This document shows, piece by piece, positions 8,947-17,079 of a DNA stretch of 64,000 nt. Both the position numbers and the translations under genes were made by a program. The DNA is from Roseospira navarrensis (lineage in GTDB: Bacteria > Pseudomonadota > Alphaproteobacteria > Rhodospirillales > Rhodospirillaceae): assembly GCF_009601025.1 (NCBI RefSeq), contig NZ_WIVE01000017.1, positions 1 through 64,000 on the forward strand. Direction: 5' to 3'. The notes under the pieces were generated by a model. The model saw only the letters and a program-made list of their open reading frames with translations, was not told the DNA's origin and searched no databases. Every line of letters starts with the position of its first letter. Within the stretch, counting starts at the first letter, position 1.

Positions 8947-9051
8947 GCCTCCTCGGACCGGCTGGCGCGGCTGCGTCGACCCCACGACGCGGCGGGGACC
9001 GTGATCCGGACGGGTTCCGAGTCCCGGCCCGCAGGATCAAACGAGGTACGG

Positions 9052-9675
9052 ATGACCACTGTGGCCGAGGCGACCCTCGCGGCCTGTCCGGAGTGCGACG
9101 AGTTGCATATCCGTCGCCCGCTGCGGGCCGGGCAGCGCGCCCAGTGCCGCCAATGCGGCGCGACCCTCTACCGGGAGCCCCGGCGCCGGTCGGACCACAT
9201 GCTGGCCGTCGTGACGGCGGCCCTGGTCGTCTTCGCGCTCGCCAACACGTTTCCGATTCTTGTTCTGCAGGCGCGGGGCGTCACCAACGAGGCGACGCTG
9301 CTGGGCAGCGTGGCCGCGCTGTGGACGGAGGGACAGCCCCTGGCCGCCGCGTTGGTGTTCGTGACCGCGTGGCTGTTTCCGCTGTTCGATCTGCTCGCCC
9401 TGTTCCTGATCCTGCTGGCGGTCAGGATGGACCGGCGCCCCTCGTTCTTTGCTCCGCTCCTGCGGACGCTGCAGGCCCTGCGACCCTGGGGCATGATCGA
9501 GGTCCTGATGCTGGGCGTGCTGGTCTCGCTCATCAAGCTGTCCCGGATGGCGGACGTCGTGCCGGGGGTGGCCCTTTGGGCCTTCATCGCCCTGACGGCC
9601 CTGCTTGCCGTCATTCTGTCCTACGATCTGCGTGTCCTGTGGCGGTCCGAACCCCGGCCGGGAGGGACGCCATGA
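9052..9675 (+). CDS. pqiA: paraquat-inducible protein A, first half-size copy
   Basis: A 207-residue inner-membrane protein equal to one half of E. coli PqiA (about 417 residues). A zinc-ribbon-like CPEC...CRQC pair (C12, C15, C32, C35) opens the protein and is followed by about four hydrophobic helices (for example LAVVTAALVVFALANTFPIL). PqiA is the membrane partner of PqiB, an MCE protein that bridges inner and outer membranes for lipid traffic. The ATG at 9052 follows GAGG. The stop overlaps the start of a second pqiA-like gene, so the duplicated E. coli protein is here encoded as two coupled genes. Confidence 0.9.
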   Translation: MTTVAEATLAACPECDELHIRRPLRAGQRAQCRQCGATLYREPRRRSDHMLAVVTAALVVFALANTFPILVLQARGVTNEATLLGSVAALWTEGQPLAAALVFVTAWLFPLFDLLALFLILLAVRMDRRPSFFAPLLRTLQALRPWGMIEVLMLGVLVSLIKLSRMADVVPGVALWAFIALTALLAVILSYDLRVLWRSEPRPGGTP

Positions 9676-10295
9676 AGGCCCTGTCCGCGGGCCTGCGCGC
9701 CTGTCTGGTCTGCCGGAGCGTGTGCGATGCCACGGGCGTCGGCGCGGCGCCGGTGCGCTGCCCCCGCTGCGGCGCCGCCGTGCATCCCCGCAAGGTCGAG
9801 AGCCTGGCGCGGACCTGGGCCTACCTGATCGCGGCGGCCATCCTTTACGTCCCGGCCAATCTGTTGCCGGTGATGCAGACGACAACCCTGTTCGGAACCT
9901 CTCGGGACACCATCATCGGCGGCGTGGCCTACTTCTGGTCCTCGGGATCGCCCGAACTCGCGGTGCTCATTTTCGCGGTCAGTGTGGTCATTCCCATGAC
10001 CAAGATGGGCGCCCTGGCCACGTTGGCCTATTGGGCCGGACGCGCCACGGGTGTCGATGCCCATCGGCTGAGCCGGATTCACCGCGTGGTGGAACTGGTG
10101 GGACGATGGTCCATGCTCGACGTGTTCGTCGTGGCCCTGATGGCCGGCATGGTGCAGTTCAAATCGCTGGCCACCGTCGAGGCCGGCCCCGGCGCCGCGG
10201 CCTTCGGCGCCGTGGTGGTGTTCAGCATGCTCGCCGCCAGCAGTTTCGACCCCCGCCTGCTCTGGGACAAACACGGACACCCCGACCATGCCTGA
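9672..10295 (+). CDS. pqiA: paraquat-inducible protein A, second half-size copy
   Basis: A 207-residue membrane protein corresponding to the second half of full-length PqiA. It has the same layout as the previous gene: a four-cysteine zinc-ribbon (CLVC and CPRC, residues about 13-39), then about four transmembrane helices including AYLIAAAILYVPANLLPVM and LDVFVVALMAGMVQF. The ILYVPANLLPVM block is characteristic of the family. The start overlaps the upstream stop and the 3' end overlaps pqiB by eight bases, indicating one mRNA. Confidence 0.9.
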   Translation: MKALSAGLRACLVCRSVCDATGVGAAPVRCPRCGAAVHPRKVESLARTWAYLIAAAILYVPANLLPVMQTTTLFGTSRDTIIGGVAYFWSSGSPELAVLIFAVSVVIPMTKMGALATLAYWAGRATGVDAHRLSRIHRVVELVGRWSMLDVFVVALMAGMVQFKSLATVEAGPGAAAFGAVVVFSMLAASSFDPRLLWDKHGHPDHA

Positions 10296-12012
10296 TGACG
10301 AGACCGGCGCCACGCGCCCCACCGGCGCTTCTGAACCGCGGATCGTCGAACCCCGGCGCGGCCGGCCGTCCCTTGTGTGGGGGATCCCGCTGGCGGCTGC
10401 TCTCATCGGTCTGGCGCTGGTGGTCAACACGCTGGCGCAGCGCGGCCCGACGATCACGGTGTCGTTCGCCTCCGCCGATGGCATCCAGGCGGGCACGACC
10501 AAGGTCAAGTATCGCGACGTCGATATCGGCAGCGTCACCGATGTCGCCCTGAGCGAAGACAGGTCGCGGATCGTGGCCACCATTGATCTGGTCCAGCGGG
10601 CCGAATCGTTCGCGGTGGAGGGCACCCGGTTCTGGGTTGTGCGGCCGCGCTTCGCGGGCTCCGGCATCACGGGTGTGGGGACCCTGCTGTCGGGGTCCTA
10701 TATCGCGGTCGATCCGGGGCCCAGCGACACGCCGGAGACCGCCTTCGTCGGCGAGGAAGAACCGCCCGTCGTGGCCTCCGATGCGCCGGGGACACGCTTC
10801 GTTCTGAACGCGGACGCGCTCGGATCGCTGGACATCGGATCGCCCGTGTATTTCCGCGGAATCCAGGTCGGGCAGGTCGAGCGCTTCTCGCTCGACCCGG
10901 ACCGGAACCGCATCAGTCTGGGCGTCTTCGTGAAATCGCCCTACGACCGGCTGGTCACGGGCGAAACCCGGTTCTGGCACGCCAGCGGCGTGGACCTCCG
11001 GATGGATGCATCCGGGGTCACGCTGCGCACCCAGTCCATCGCCACCATTCTGCTCGGCGGCGTCGCGTTCGAGACGCCCACCTTCGCCAGCCATGCCGAG
11101 CCCGCCGCCGACGGGCACGCGTTCGCGCTGGCCTCCGACCGGACGGCGGCATTGAAGGCCCCGGACAGTGATCCACAGACGCTGGTCCTGCACTTCCCGC
11201 AGAGCGTGCGGGGCCTGTCCATCGGCGCGGCCGTGGATTTCCGAGGCGTGGAGATCGGGCGCGTGCGGTCCATGAATGTCGAGTACGACACCGTCAGCGG
11301 CGCCTTCACGGCCCGGGTGGTGGCCGACACCTATCCGCAGCGCCTGGGCGGCGACATCGAGACGTTTTCGCGTCAGGCGACCCCCGAGGAAAGGCTGGCC
11401 GTGCTGGCGGACCTGATCGACCGGGGGCTTCGGGCGCAGTTGCGCTCGGGCAATCTGCTCACGGGCCAACTTTACGTCGCTCTGGACTTCTTTCCGGACG
11501 CGGACCCCGTTTCCTTCGATCCGGACAGCGAGCCGCCGGAACTGCCGACCGTTCCCAGCGATCTCCAGGAGCTGCAAAACCAGGTGCAGACGGTGTTTCG
11601 CAAACTCGCCCGGATCCCATTCGATACGCTCGCGGAGGACGTGCAGGGCGTCATGGCGGGCCTGGAGTCCACCCTGGCCCGGCTGGATACGGTGGTCGCG
11701 GCCGTGGAGCGCGAGACGCTGCCCGATGTGGGCCGGGTGATGACCGGGCTTGCCTCCGCCCTGGCGCGGCTGGAGGCTCTGGCGGACACATTGAATACGG
11801 CGGTCCTGCCGGAGTTGGCCCGCTCGGGCCGCGCCCTGAACCAGACCCTCGGGACCATCGAGGACAGCCTGGCCGGCGATGCGCCCTTGCAGCAGGAAGC
11901 GCGACAGGCCCTGCGCGCCGTTTCCGAAGCCGCGCGCTCGATCCGGACCCTCACCGACAGCCTGGAACGGAATCCCGAAGCGTTGCTGACGGGCCGCCCC
12001 ACTGACGGGTAG
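10288..12012 (+). CDS. pqiB: PqiB-like MCE (MlaD) protein
   Basis: A 574-residue protein with one N-terminal membrane anchor (about 29-50) and three MCE/MlaD modules (about 54-145, 165-225 and 293-395). Each carries the family pattern of a hydrophobic strand followed by G-x-x-V-x-(Y/F)-R-(G/D)-(V/I), as in TKVKYRDVDIGSV, SPVYFRGIQVGQV and AAVDFRGVEIGRV. A long helical C-terminal tail (about 430-560) would form the coiled-coil tube seen in PqiB. PqiB makes a periplasm-spanning lipid channel anchored by PqiA and capped at the outer membrane by the lipoprotein PqiC, encoded next. Confidence 0.92.
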   Translation: MPDDETGATRPTGASEPRIVEPRRGRPSLVWGIPLAAALIGLALVVNTLAQRGPTITVSFASADGIQAGTTKVKYRDVDIGSVTDVALSEDRSRIVATIDLVQRAESFAVEGTRFWVVRPRFAGSGITGVGTLLSGSYIAVDPGPSDTPETAFVGEEEPPVVASDAPGTRFVLNADALGSLDIGSPVYFRGIQVGQVERFSLDPDRNRISLGVFVKSPYDRLVTGETRFWHASGVDLRMDASGVTLRTQSIATILLGGVAFETPTFASHAEPAADGHAFALASDRTAALKAPDSDPQTLVLHFPQSVRGLSIGAAVDFRGVEIGRVRSMNVEYDTVSGAFTARVVADTYPQRLGGDIETFSRQATPEERLAVLADLIDRGLRAQLRSGNLLTGQLYVALDFFPDADPVSFDPDSEPPELPTVPSDLQELQNQVQTVFRKLARIPFDTLAEDVQGVMAGLESTLARLDTVVAAVERETLPDVGRVMTGLASALARLEALADTLNTAVLPELARSGRALNQTLGTIEDSLAGDAPLQQEARQALRAVSEAARSIRTLTDSLERNPEALLTGRPTDG

Positions 12013-12045
12013 GATGGGGGTCCGTCATCCCGTGAAGGCGTCCGT

Positions 12046-12726
12046 ATGCCCCGCATGACCATGTCCGCCGGCCCCCACATCGCGCGCGCCATCCTGTGCG
12101 CATCCCTGCTGATCGGGTGCGTGTCCTCGCCGCCGGTGCGCTACCACACGCTGACCACCCCCGGGGCCGCCGATGTCGCCGGGGACGACTCGGCATCGCC
12201 CCAAGTGCTCGTCCAGATCCTGCCGGTCGCCGTGCCGGAAGGCGTGGCGCGGGACGGCATCGTGCTCAAGGACCCGGGGGGCCAAGTCACCGTGCTGCAA
12301 ACGGACCGCTGGCTGGCGCCCGTCGCCGACGACCTGAAGCAGGTGGTCGCCGATGGCCTTTGGCAGTCCGTGCGGGCCACCGACACCTATGACGCGCCGG
12401 TCCCGGGGGGCGCGACGGCCTTGCCCCGATACCGGCTGTCGCTGCGGGTCGAGCGGTTCGACGCCATCCCCGGCCAGGCGGCCGCCGTCGCGGGCGCCTG
12501 GACACTGCGATCGCTCTCCGATGACTCGGCGCACGTCTGCCGCTGGGCCGGCTCGCAGCCGCTTGAAGGCGCGGACGGCGCCGCCGCCGCCGCTGCTCTC
12601 GGCCGCGCAAGCCACCGCCTCGCCGCGCGGATCGGCGAAAGCCTGCGCCGGGCCGTCTCAGGCGCCGCAGACGTGTGCGGCCCGGTCTCGCCCGCCTCCG
12701 CCCCGATCGAAGGGTCCGCACGATAG
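12046..12726 (+). CDS. pqiC: PqiC-like outer-membrane lipoprotein (ABC-type transport auxiliary)
   Basis: A 226-residue protein with a lipoprotein signal whose lipobox is LLIGC (C25). The mature part, including PPVRYHTL, QVTVLQTDRWLAPVADDL and the RLSLRVERFDA strand, matches the PqiC/YmbA (DUF330) family. PqiC is the outer-membrane partner of PqiB. The start is ambiguous among three nearby ATGs (codons 1, 4 and 6). The gene lies 33 bases after pqiB and closes the operon. Confidence 0.85.
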   Translation: MPRMTMSAGPHIARAILCASLLIGCVSSPPVRYHTLTTPGAADVAGDDSASPQVLVQILPVAVPEGVARDGIVLKDPGGQVTVLQTDRWLAPVADDLKQVVADGLWQSVRATDTYDAPVPGGATALPRYRLSLRVERFDAIPGQAAAVAGAWTLRSLSDDSAHVCRWAGSQPLEGADGAAAAAALGRASHRLAARIGESLRRAVSGAADVCGPVSPASAPIEGSAR

Positions 12727-12933
12727 GGGCGCGTGCGGGCCGACCGCCACCCACGCGGTGGCCATCAGCGTGATGACCGCGATCAGCAGAAGCTGGACCG
12801 GGTGGGGCTCCGGCATGGCGAACAGGTGCGCCGGCCCGGCGTTGACCTGCGGCACGCCCAGCCCCGGACCGGGTCCCGGCCCCGACCCTGCCCTCCCATA
12901 CAGGGCTCCGAATCCAGATGACAGGGGTGTCAT
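12658..12933 (-). CDS. possible small membrane protein overlapping the pqiC 3' end
   Basis: An open frame of 91 codons with one convincing transmembrane stretch, VQLLLIAVITLMATAWVAV, and a proline/glycine-rich N-terminus. GAGG lies about eight bases before the ATG. It overlaps the last 69 bases of pqiC in antisense, and no homologue is recognised. In this GC-rich DNA it could be spurious. Confidence 0.25.
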   Translation of the reverse strand: MTPLSSGFGALYGRAGSGPGPGPGLGVPQVNAGPAHLFAMPEPHPVQLLLIAVITLMATAWVAVGPHAPLSCGPFDRGGGGRDRAAHVCGA

Positions 12934-12960
12934 GGTTCGTGCCTCATCACCAGATCCTTC

Positions 12961-13047
12961 GCGCCTTTAGGGCGCTCAGGATGACACTCTCTATTAAAGG
13001 TGTTTCATCCTGAGGGAGCCCCCGCGACCATCGTTCCGATGGTCGCG
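12961..13047 (+). terminator. cluster of hairpins after pqiC
   Basis: Three inverted repeats occur in succession: GCGCC/GGCGC (12961-12975), CTCAGGATGACAC (12975-12987) against a near-complement at 13000-13014, and a perfect 11-bp arm CGCGACCATCG (13023-13033) with its complement at 13037-13047 around a TTC loop. No strong T-tract follows, so termination would be weak or protein-assisted. They lie between the pqi operon and the amide-locus promoter. Confidence 0.4.
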
Positions 13048-13150
13048 CTCCTTTGCGGCGACCGAAGGACCTCGTGAGGCGGGTTTCCCCCCATCCGTGT
13101 CACGGAACGCCAATCCGGATTCGGAGCCCTGCCCCCCCATAAAACGGGAA

Positions 13151-13179
13151 TTGACAGGACCGTCCCGAATTCGGACGAT
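13151..13179 (+). promoter_or_regulatory. sigma-70-type promoter of the amide operon
   Basis: A perfect -35 TTGACA (13151-13156), a 17-bp spacer and a -10-like GACGAT (13174-13179, keeping the important A2, A5 and T6). Transcription would start near 13187, leaving a leader of about 175 bases before amiC that contains the hairpins and terminator listed next. Confidence 0.6.
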
Positions 13180-13188
13180 ACCACCCGT

Positions 13189-13244
13189 GCCCACTTGGTG
13201 GGCGATCGCGAACCCGCGATGAAAATACCGGCATTGGTCGCCGG
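13189..13244 (+). promoter_or_regulatory. candidate ANTAR-responsive leader hairpins
   Basis: Three small hairpins follow the promoter: GCCCA/TGGGC (13189-13203), ATCGCG/CGCGAT (13205-13220) and CCGGC/GCCGG (13228-13244). The first and third have similar loops containing TTGG. The third loop begins ATTGGT, carrying A at position 1 and G at position 4 as in the two-hairpin element bound by ANTAR proteins. The first does not fit the hexaloop rule exactly. The interpretation rests mainly on the ANTAR protein encoded by the same operon and the terminator just downstream. Confidence 0.4.
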
Positions 13245-13252
13245 ACCGGCAC

Positions 13253-13305
13253 AAAGCGCCTCGCCGCCCGTGGCTGAACGCCTCGGGGGGGATGGCGCTT
13301 TTTTT
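13253..13305 (+). terminator. intrinsic terminator in the amiC leader (attenuator)
   Basis: AAAGCGCC (13253-13260) pairs with GGCGCTTT (13294-13301), and the 3' arm runs into seven consecutive Ts (13299-13305). It lies upstream of amiC and after the promoter, so it can only act as an attenuator for the operon or as a stop for upstream readthrough. The operon encodes an AmiR-type antiterminator, which makes the first role more likely. Confidence 0.6.
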
Positions 13306-13362
13306 GTTTCCGGGCCGCCCGAACGGGGGTGAGGCCGCTGCGGAGAGGGGAACACCGGGCGC

Positions 13363-14577
13363 ATGACCCGCGATTCGACGGACCATCCGGTCGGGCTGCT
13401 GTACTCGACCACCGGCAGTTATGCCGCCATCGGGCGCGATGCGCTGGACGGCGCGCTGATGGCCGTGGACGAGGTCAACGCGGACCCCGCGTTCCCCTTC
13501 ACGCTCGCCCCGGTCACGGCGAATCCGGGCGGCGTCACCGAGACCTACCACCGCGACTGCGCGGCCATGCTGCGGGAGCACGGCTGCCGCCACGTCATCG
13601 GCACCATCACCTCGCTGAGCCGCAAGGAGGTGCTGCCGATCATCGAGAAGCATGATGCCCTGCTGTGGTACATGTGCCCCTATGAGGGGTTCGAGTGCAG
13701 CGAGAACATCATCTACCTCGGCGCCGACCCCAGCCAGCATATCGTGCCCCTGTTCGCGCATGTGCTGACGCGCTACGGCACGCGCGGCTACCTGACCGGG
13801 TCGAACTACATCTGGGGCTGGGAGACCAACCGAATCGCGCGCGAGCTGATCGCGGCCAGCGGCGGCGAGGTGGTGGCGGAACGCTACCTGCCCATGGGCT
13901 CGGAGGACGTGGCGCGGTTGGTCGCCGAGATCCGCGAGAAGCGGCCGGACTTCGTGCTGAACACCCTCATCGGGCCGTCCAGCTACGCCTTCTTCCGCGC
14001 CTATGCCGCCCTGGCGGCGGCGGACGAGTCGTTCCGGCCGGAGGTCCGCCCCGTCGTCAGTTGCAACCTGACGGAATGCGAACTGGGTCTGGTTGGGGAC
14101 GCGGGCATCGGCCACCTGTCCACCGCGATCTGGTTCGACGACGGCGCCACCCCGACGGCGCGGGCGTTCGGCGGGCGCGCCCGCGAGCGGTTCGGCGCGG
14201 ACCGGCGCTGCTCGGCCAACATGGTCAACGCCCACGCCGCTGTGTGGCTGCTGGCCCATGCCATTCGCGCGACCGGGACGGCCGCGCCGGCGGCGGTGCG
14301 CGACTGGATCGTCTGCCATGGGGTGGAGACCGCCCTCGGCGAGACGCGCGTGGATGCCGCCACCCAGCACACCCCGCAGGTTCCCTGCCTGGCCCGGATC
14401 GCCGACGGCGGCCGGTTCGAGGTGCTGGCGCGCGCCGCCGGGCCGGTCAGCCCCGATCCCTATCTGAGCCGGCTCGATGCCGCCGCCCTGACCCGGGCCG
14501 ACGGACGCGGCCTGCCGTCGGCGCTGCGACCGTTCGGAGGCGGGGCGCGGCCGGCGCTGCGGGTGGTGACGCCATGA
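13363..14577 (+). CDS. amiC: AmiC-like amide-binding regulator (periplasmic-binding-protein fold)
   Basis: A 404-residue type I periplasmic-binding-fold protein (branched-chain amino acid/amide group). It has no signal peptide, so it is cytoplasmic like Pseudomonas AmiC. The VGLLYSTTGSYAAIGRDALDG opening and NYIWGWETNRI block are typical of AmiC and urea- or amide-binding relatives. AmiC senses a small amide and releases AmiR to act as antiterminator. It overlaps amiR by four bases and is the first gene after the attenuated leader. A role as transporter-binding protein is less likely because the export signal is missing and a separate binding protein is encoded downstream. Confidence 0.85.
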   Translation: MTRDSTDHPVGLLYSTTGSYAAIGRDALDGALMAVDEVNADPAFPFTLAPVTANPGGVTETYHRDCAAMLREHGCRHVIGTITSLSRKEVLPIIEKHDALLWYMCPYEGFECSENIIYLGADPSQHIVPLFAHVLTRYGTRGYLTGSNYIWGWETNRIARELIAASGGEVVAERYLPMGSEDVARLVAEIREKRPDFVLNTLIGPSSYAFFRAYAALAAADESFRPEVRPVVSCNLTECELGLVGDAGIGHLSTAIWFDDGATPTARAFGGRARERFGADRRCSANMVNAHAAVWLLAHAIRATGTAAPAAVRDWIVCHGVETALGETRVDAATQHTPQVPCLARIADGGRFEVLARAAGPVSPDPYLSRLDAAALTRADGRGLPSALRPFGGGARPALRVVTP

Positions 14578-15191
14578 CCGGCCGTCGCGTTCCGCTGCCG
14601 AACTTCCGGGGCGCCCGCGCCGTGGTGCTGCATCGGCCGTCGCCCCAACTGGAGGCGCTGACCCGCCAGCTCGACCGCATCGGCCTGTCGGTCGTCCGCC
14701 TGTGGCCGGAGCTGGACGCGGCCGCCGTCGCCGCCGCGGACGTGCTGTTCTTCGACGGCGACATGTGCCACGACGAGCAGTTCCCCTGGCCGCCGGGCGA
14801 CCCGCCCGTGCCCCTGATCGCGCTGGCGGCCTCGGAAGCACCGGGGCGCCTGGAGTGGATGCTCGCCCAGGGCATCTGCGCCCATCTGCGCAAGCCGGTC
14901 GGCGCCGGCGGCGTGTTCAGCGCGCTGGTGTTCGCCGACCATGCCCTCGCCCAGCGCCGCGCCCTGGCCGACGAGGCGGCGGACCTGCGCGACCGCCTGC
15001 GGCGCCGCCCCCAGGTCGCGCGCGCCCTGATGCGGCTGATGGCCGAGGAGGGGCTGGACGAGAACGCCGCCTACCGGGTTTTGCGGGCCGCCGCCATGCA
15101 GCAGCGGCGCAGCATCGAGGACTACTGCGAGGCCATCGTCGGCGACGACGGCGCACCCCCCGCGCCCCCCCGGCGGGAGGGCCTGTCATGA
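14574..15191 (+). CDS. amiR: AmiR-like ANTAR-domain antiterminator
   Basis: A 205-residue protein. Residues about 12-125 form a pseudo-receiver fold, and residues 134-189 match the RNA-binding ANTAR domain, including ALMRLMAEEGLDENAAYRVL and RAAAMQQRRSIEDY. AmiR-type proteins bind paired hairpins in nascent leader RNA and prevent terminator formation. The ATG overlaps the amiC stop. The likely target is the leader at 13189-13305. Inducer control would come through AmiC. Confidence 0.88.
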   Translation: MTGRRVPLPNFRGARAVVLHRPSPQLEALTRQLDRIGLSVVRLWPELDAAAVAAADVLFFDGDMCHDEQFPWPPGDPPVPLIALAASEAPGRLEWMLAQGICAHLRKPVGAGGVFSALVFADHALAQRRALADEAADLRDRLRRRPQVARALMRLMAEEGLDENAAYRVLRAAAMQQRRSIEDYCEAIVGDDGAPPAPPRREGLS

Positions 15192-16036
15192 GGGTGCTGC
15201 GGGCGCTGGTGCGGCGCAAACTGGCCCTGTTCGGGTTGGTCATCATCATCGTCGTGGTCACGGCGGCGGGTCTTGCCCCCTGGATCACGCCCTATCCGCC
15301 CGACCGGCAGATGTTCGACGGCCTGACCCTGGAGGGCGCGCCCCTGCCGCCCAACGCCCAGTTCTGGCTGGGCACCGATCTGCTGGGCCGCGACCTGCTG
15401 TCGCGCCTGATCGAGGGCGCGCGCACGTCGCTGATCATCGGTGTGGCCGCCAACGGGGCGGCGGTGCTGATCGGCACCCTGGTCGGGGTGACCGCCGGCT
15501 TCTTCGGCGGCTGGATCGGCGCCATCCTGATGCGCGCCACCGACCTGATGATGGCCTTTCCCGCCTTGCTGCTGGCGATCGTGCTGGCGGCCCTGTTCAC
15601 CCCCTCGCTGTGGATCGTCGCCCTGGTCATCGCGATGGTGAACTGGGTGCAGGTCGCGCGCGTGATCTACACCGAGACCCGCTCGCTGTCCGAGCGCGAC
15701 TTCATCGAGGCCGAATGGGGCATCGGCGCCGGCCGGGCGCGCATCCTGTTCCGGCACATGATCCCGCACTTGGTCTCGACCATGGTCGTGTGGGGCACGC
15801 TGGGCATCGCCACCACCGTGCTGCTGGAGGCGACGCTGTCCTACCTGGGGGTGGGGGTGCAGCCGCCGACGCCCTCGTGGGGCAACATCATCTTCGAGAA
15901 CCAGACCTATTTCACCAGCGCGCCCTGGCTGGTGTTCTTCCCGGGGATCGCGATCATCCTGCTGGCCCTGTCGTTCAACCTGGTCGGGGACGCCCTGCGC
16001 GACATCCTGGACCCGACGCAGAAGGGGCGACACTGA
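15188..16036 (+). CDS. peptide/amide-type ABC transporter permease (DppC-like)
   Basis: A 282-residue inner-membrane permease of the dipeptide/oligopeptide/nickel type. The first transmembrane helix is LFGLVIIIVVVTAAGLAPWI. The DppC-type periplasmic motif GTDLLGRDLLSRLIEGARTS and the EAEWGIGAGRARILFRHM coupling loop are present. ATGA overlap with amiR indicates translational coupling. It should pair with the DppB-like permease that follows and with the fused ATPase at 19763. Confidence 0.9.
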   Translation: MRVLRALVRRKLALFGLVIIIVVVTAAGLAPWITPYPPDRQMFDGLTLEGAPLPPNAQFWLGTDLLGRDLLSRLIEGARTSLIIGVAANGAAVLIGTLVGVTAGFFGGWIGAILMRATDLMMAFPALLLAIVLAALFTPSLWIVALVIAMVNWVQVARVIYTETRSLSERDFIEAEWGIGAGRARILFRHMIPHLVSTMVVWGTLGIATTVLLEATLSYLGVGVQPPTPSWGNIIFENQTYFTSAPWLVFFPGIAIILLALSFNLVGDALRDILDPTQKGRH

Positions 16037-16037
16037 C

Positions 16038-16958
16038 ATGGCGGCCTATATCCTGCGCCGGCTGATCCAGGCCGTGCTGATCCTGATCGGGGTCAGCTTC
16101 GTGACCTTCGTGCTGCTCTATCTGGTGCCGGCCGACCCGGCGCGGCAGATCGCCGGCCGCAGCGCCACCGCCGAGACGGTCGCCAACATCCGCGCCCAGC
16201 TCGGGCTCGATCAGCCGTTCTACGTGCAGTACTGGCGCTACTTCACGGGCATGATCCAGGGCGACCTGGGCCGGTCCTACCTGCAGAAGACCGAGGTGGC
16301 CGAGCTGATCGCCGCGCGGCTGCCGGCGACCCTGCAACTGATGGGCGGGGCCATCGTCTGGGAGCTGCTGCTGGGCCTGACCACCGGCATCGTGGCCGCG
16401 CTGAAGCGGGGCACCTGGGTGGACAACACGCTCATGGTGGCGTCGTTCATCGGCGTCTCGGCGCCGCAGTTCGTGGTGGGCATCCTGCTGCTGTACGTGT
16501 TCGCGGTGCTGCTCGGCTGGTTTCCCATCGGCGGCTACGGCACCTTTGCCCACCTGATCCTGCCCTCGTTCACGCTGGGGATCCTGGGCGCCGGCTGGTA
16601 CTCGCGCATGATGCGCTCGTCCATGCTGGACGTGCTGCGGCAGGACTACATCCGCACGGCGCGCGCCAAGGGCCTGGACCGGGTGCGCATCGTGCTGCGC
16701 CACGCCCTGCCCAACGCCGTGCTGCCCGTGATCGCCATGATCGGCATCGACGTCGGGCTGTTCATGAGCGGCATCGTGGTCGTGGAGTCCGTGTTCGGCT
16801 GGCCCGGGATCGGACAGCTCGCCTGGCAGGCCATCCAGCGGGTGGATATCCCGATCATCATGGGCGTGACCCTGGTTTCGGCCGTCGCGATCGTGCTGGG
16901 CAACCTGCTCGCCGATCTGATCGCGCCGTTCATCGATCCCCGCATCAAGCTGCGCTGA
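16038..16958 (+). CDS. peptide/amide-type ABC transporter permease (DppB-like)
   Basis: A 306-residue permease with the DppB-type N-terminus (AYILRRLIQAVLILIGVSF) and the ATPase-coupling loop YIRTARAKGLDRVRIVLRHA. VFGWPGIGQLAWQAI matches the conserved C-terminal block. The gene begins one base after the previous stop. The two permeases form the heterodimeric channel. The order C-then-B is reversed from the usual dpp operon. Confidence 0.9.
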   Translation: MAAYILRRLIQAVLILIGVSFVTFVLLYLVPADPARQIAGRSATAETVANIRAQLGLDQPFYVQYWRYFTGMIQGDLGRSYLQKTEVAELIAARLPATLQLMGGAIVWELLLGLTTGIVAALKRGTWVDNTLMVASFIGVSAPQFVVGILLLYVFAVLLGWFPIGGYGTFAHLILPSFTLGILGAGWYSRMMRSSMLDVLRQDYIRTARAKGLDRVRIVLRHALPNAVLPVIAMIGIDVGLFMSGIVVVESVFGWPGIGQLAWQAIQRVDIPIIMGVTLVSAVAIVLGNLLADLIAPFIDPRIKLR

Positions 16959-17079
16959 CCCGCCGGGATCGGCGGCGACGGCGGCGGACGCGGGTGTGCA
17001 ACAACAGAGTTCCGGCCAACGGGACCCGGACGCGGGAGTTTTCCGAGGACTCAAACCCCTGGACTGCAGAGAGGTCAAA

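Noticed and set aside
12733-13360. Extra genes in the region before amiC
   Set aside because: Apart from one doubtful antisense membrane-type frame, the area holds hairpins, a promoter and a terminator only.
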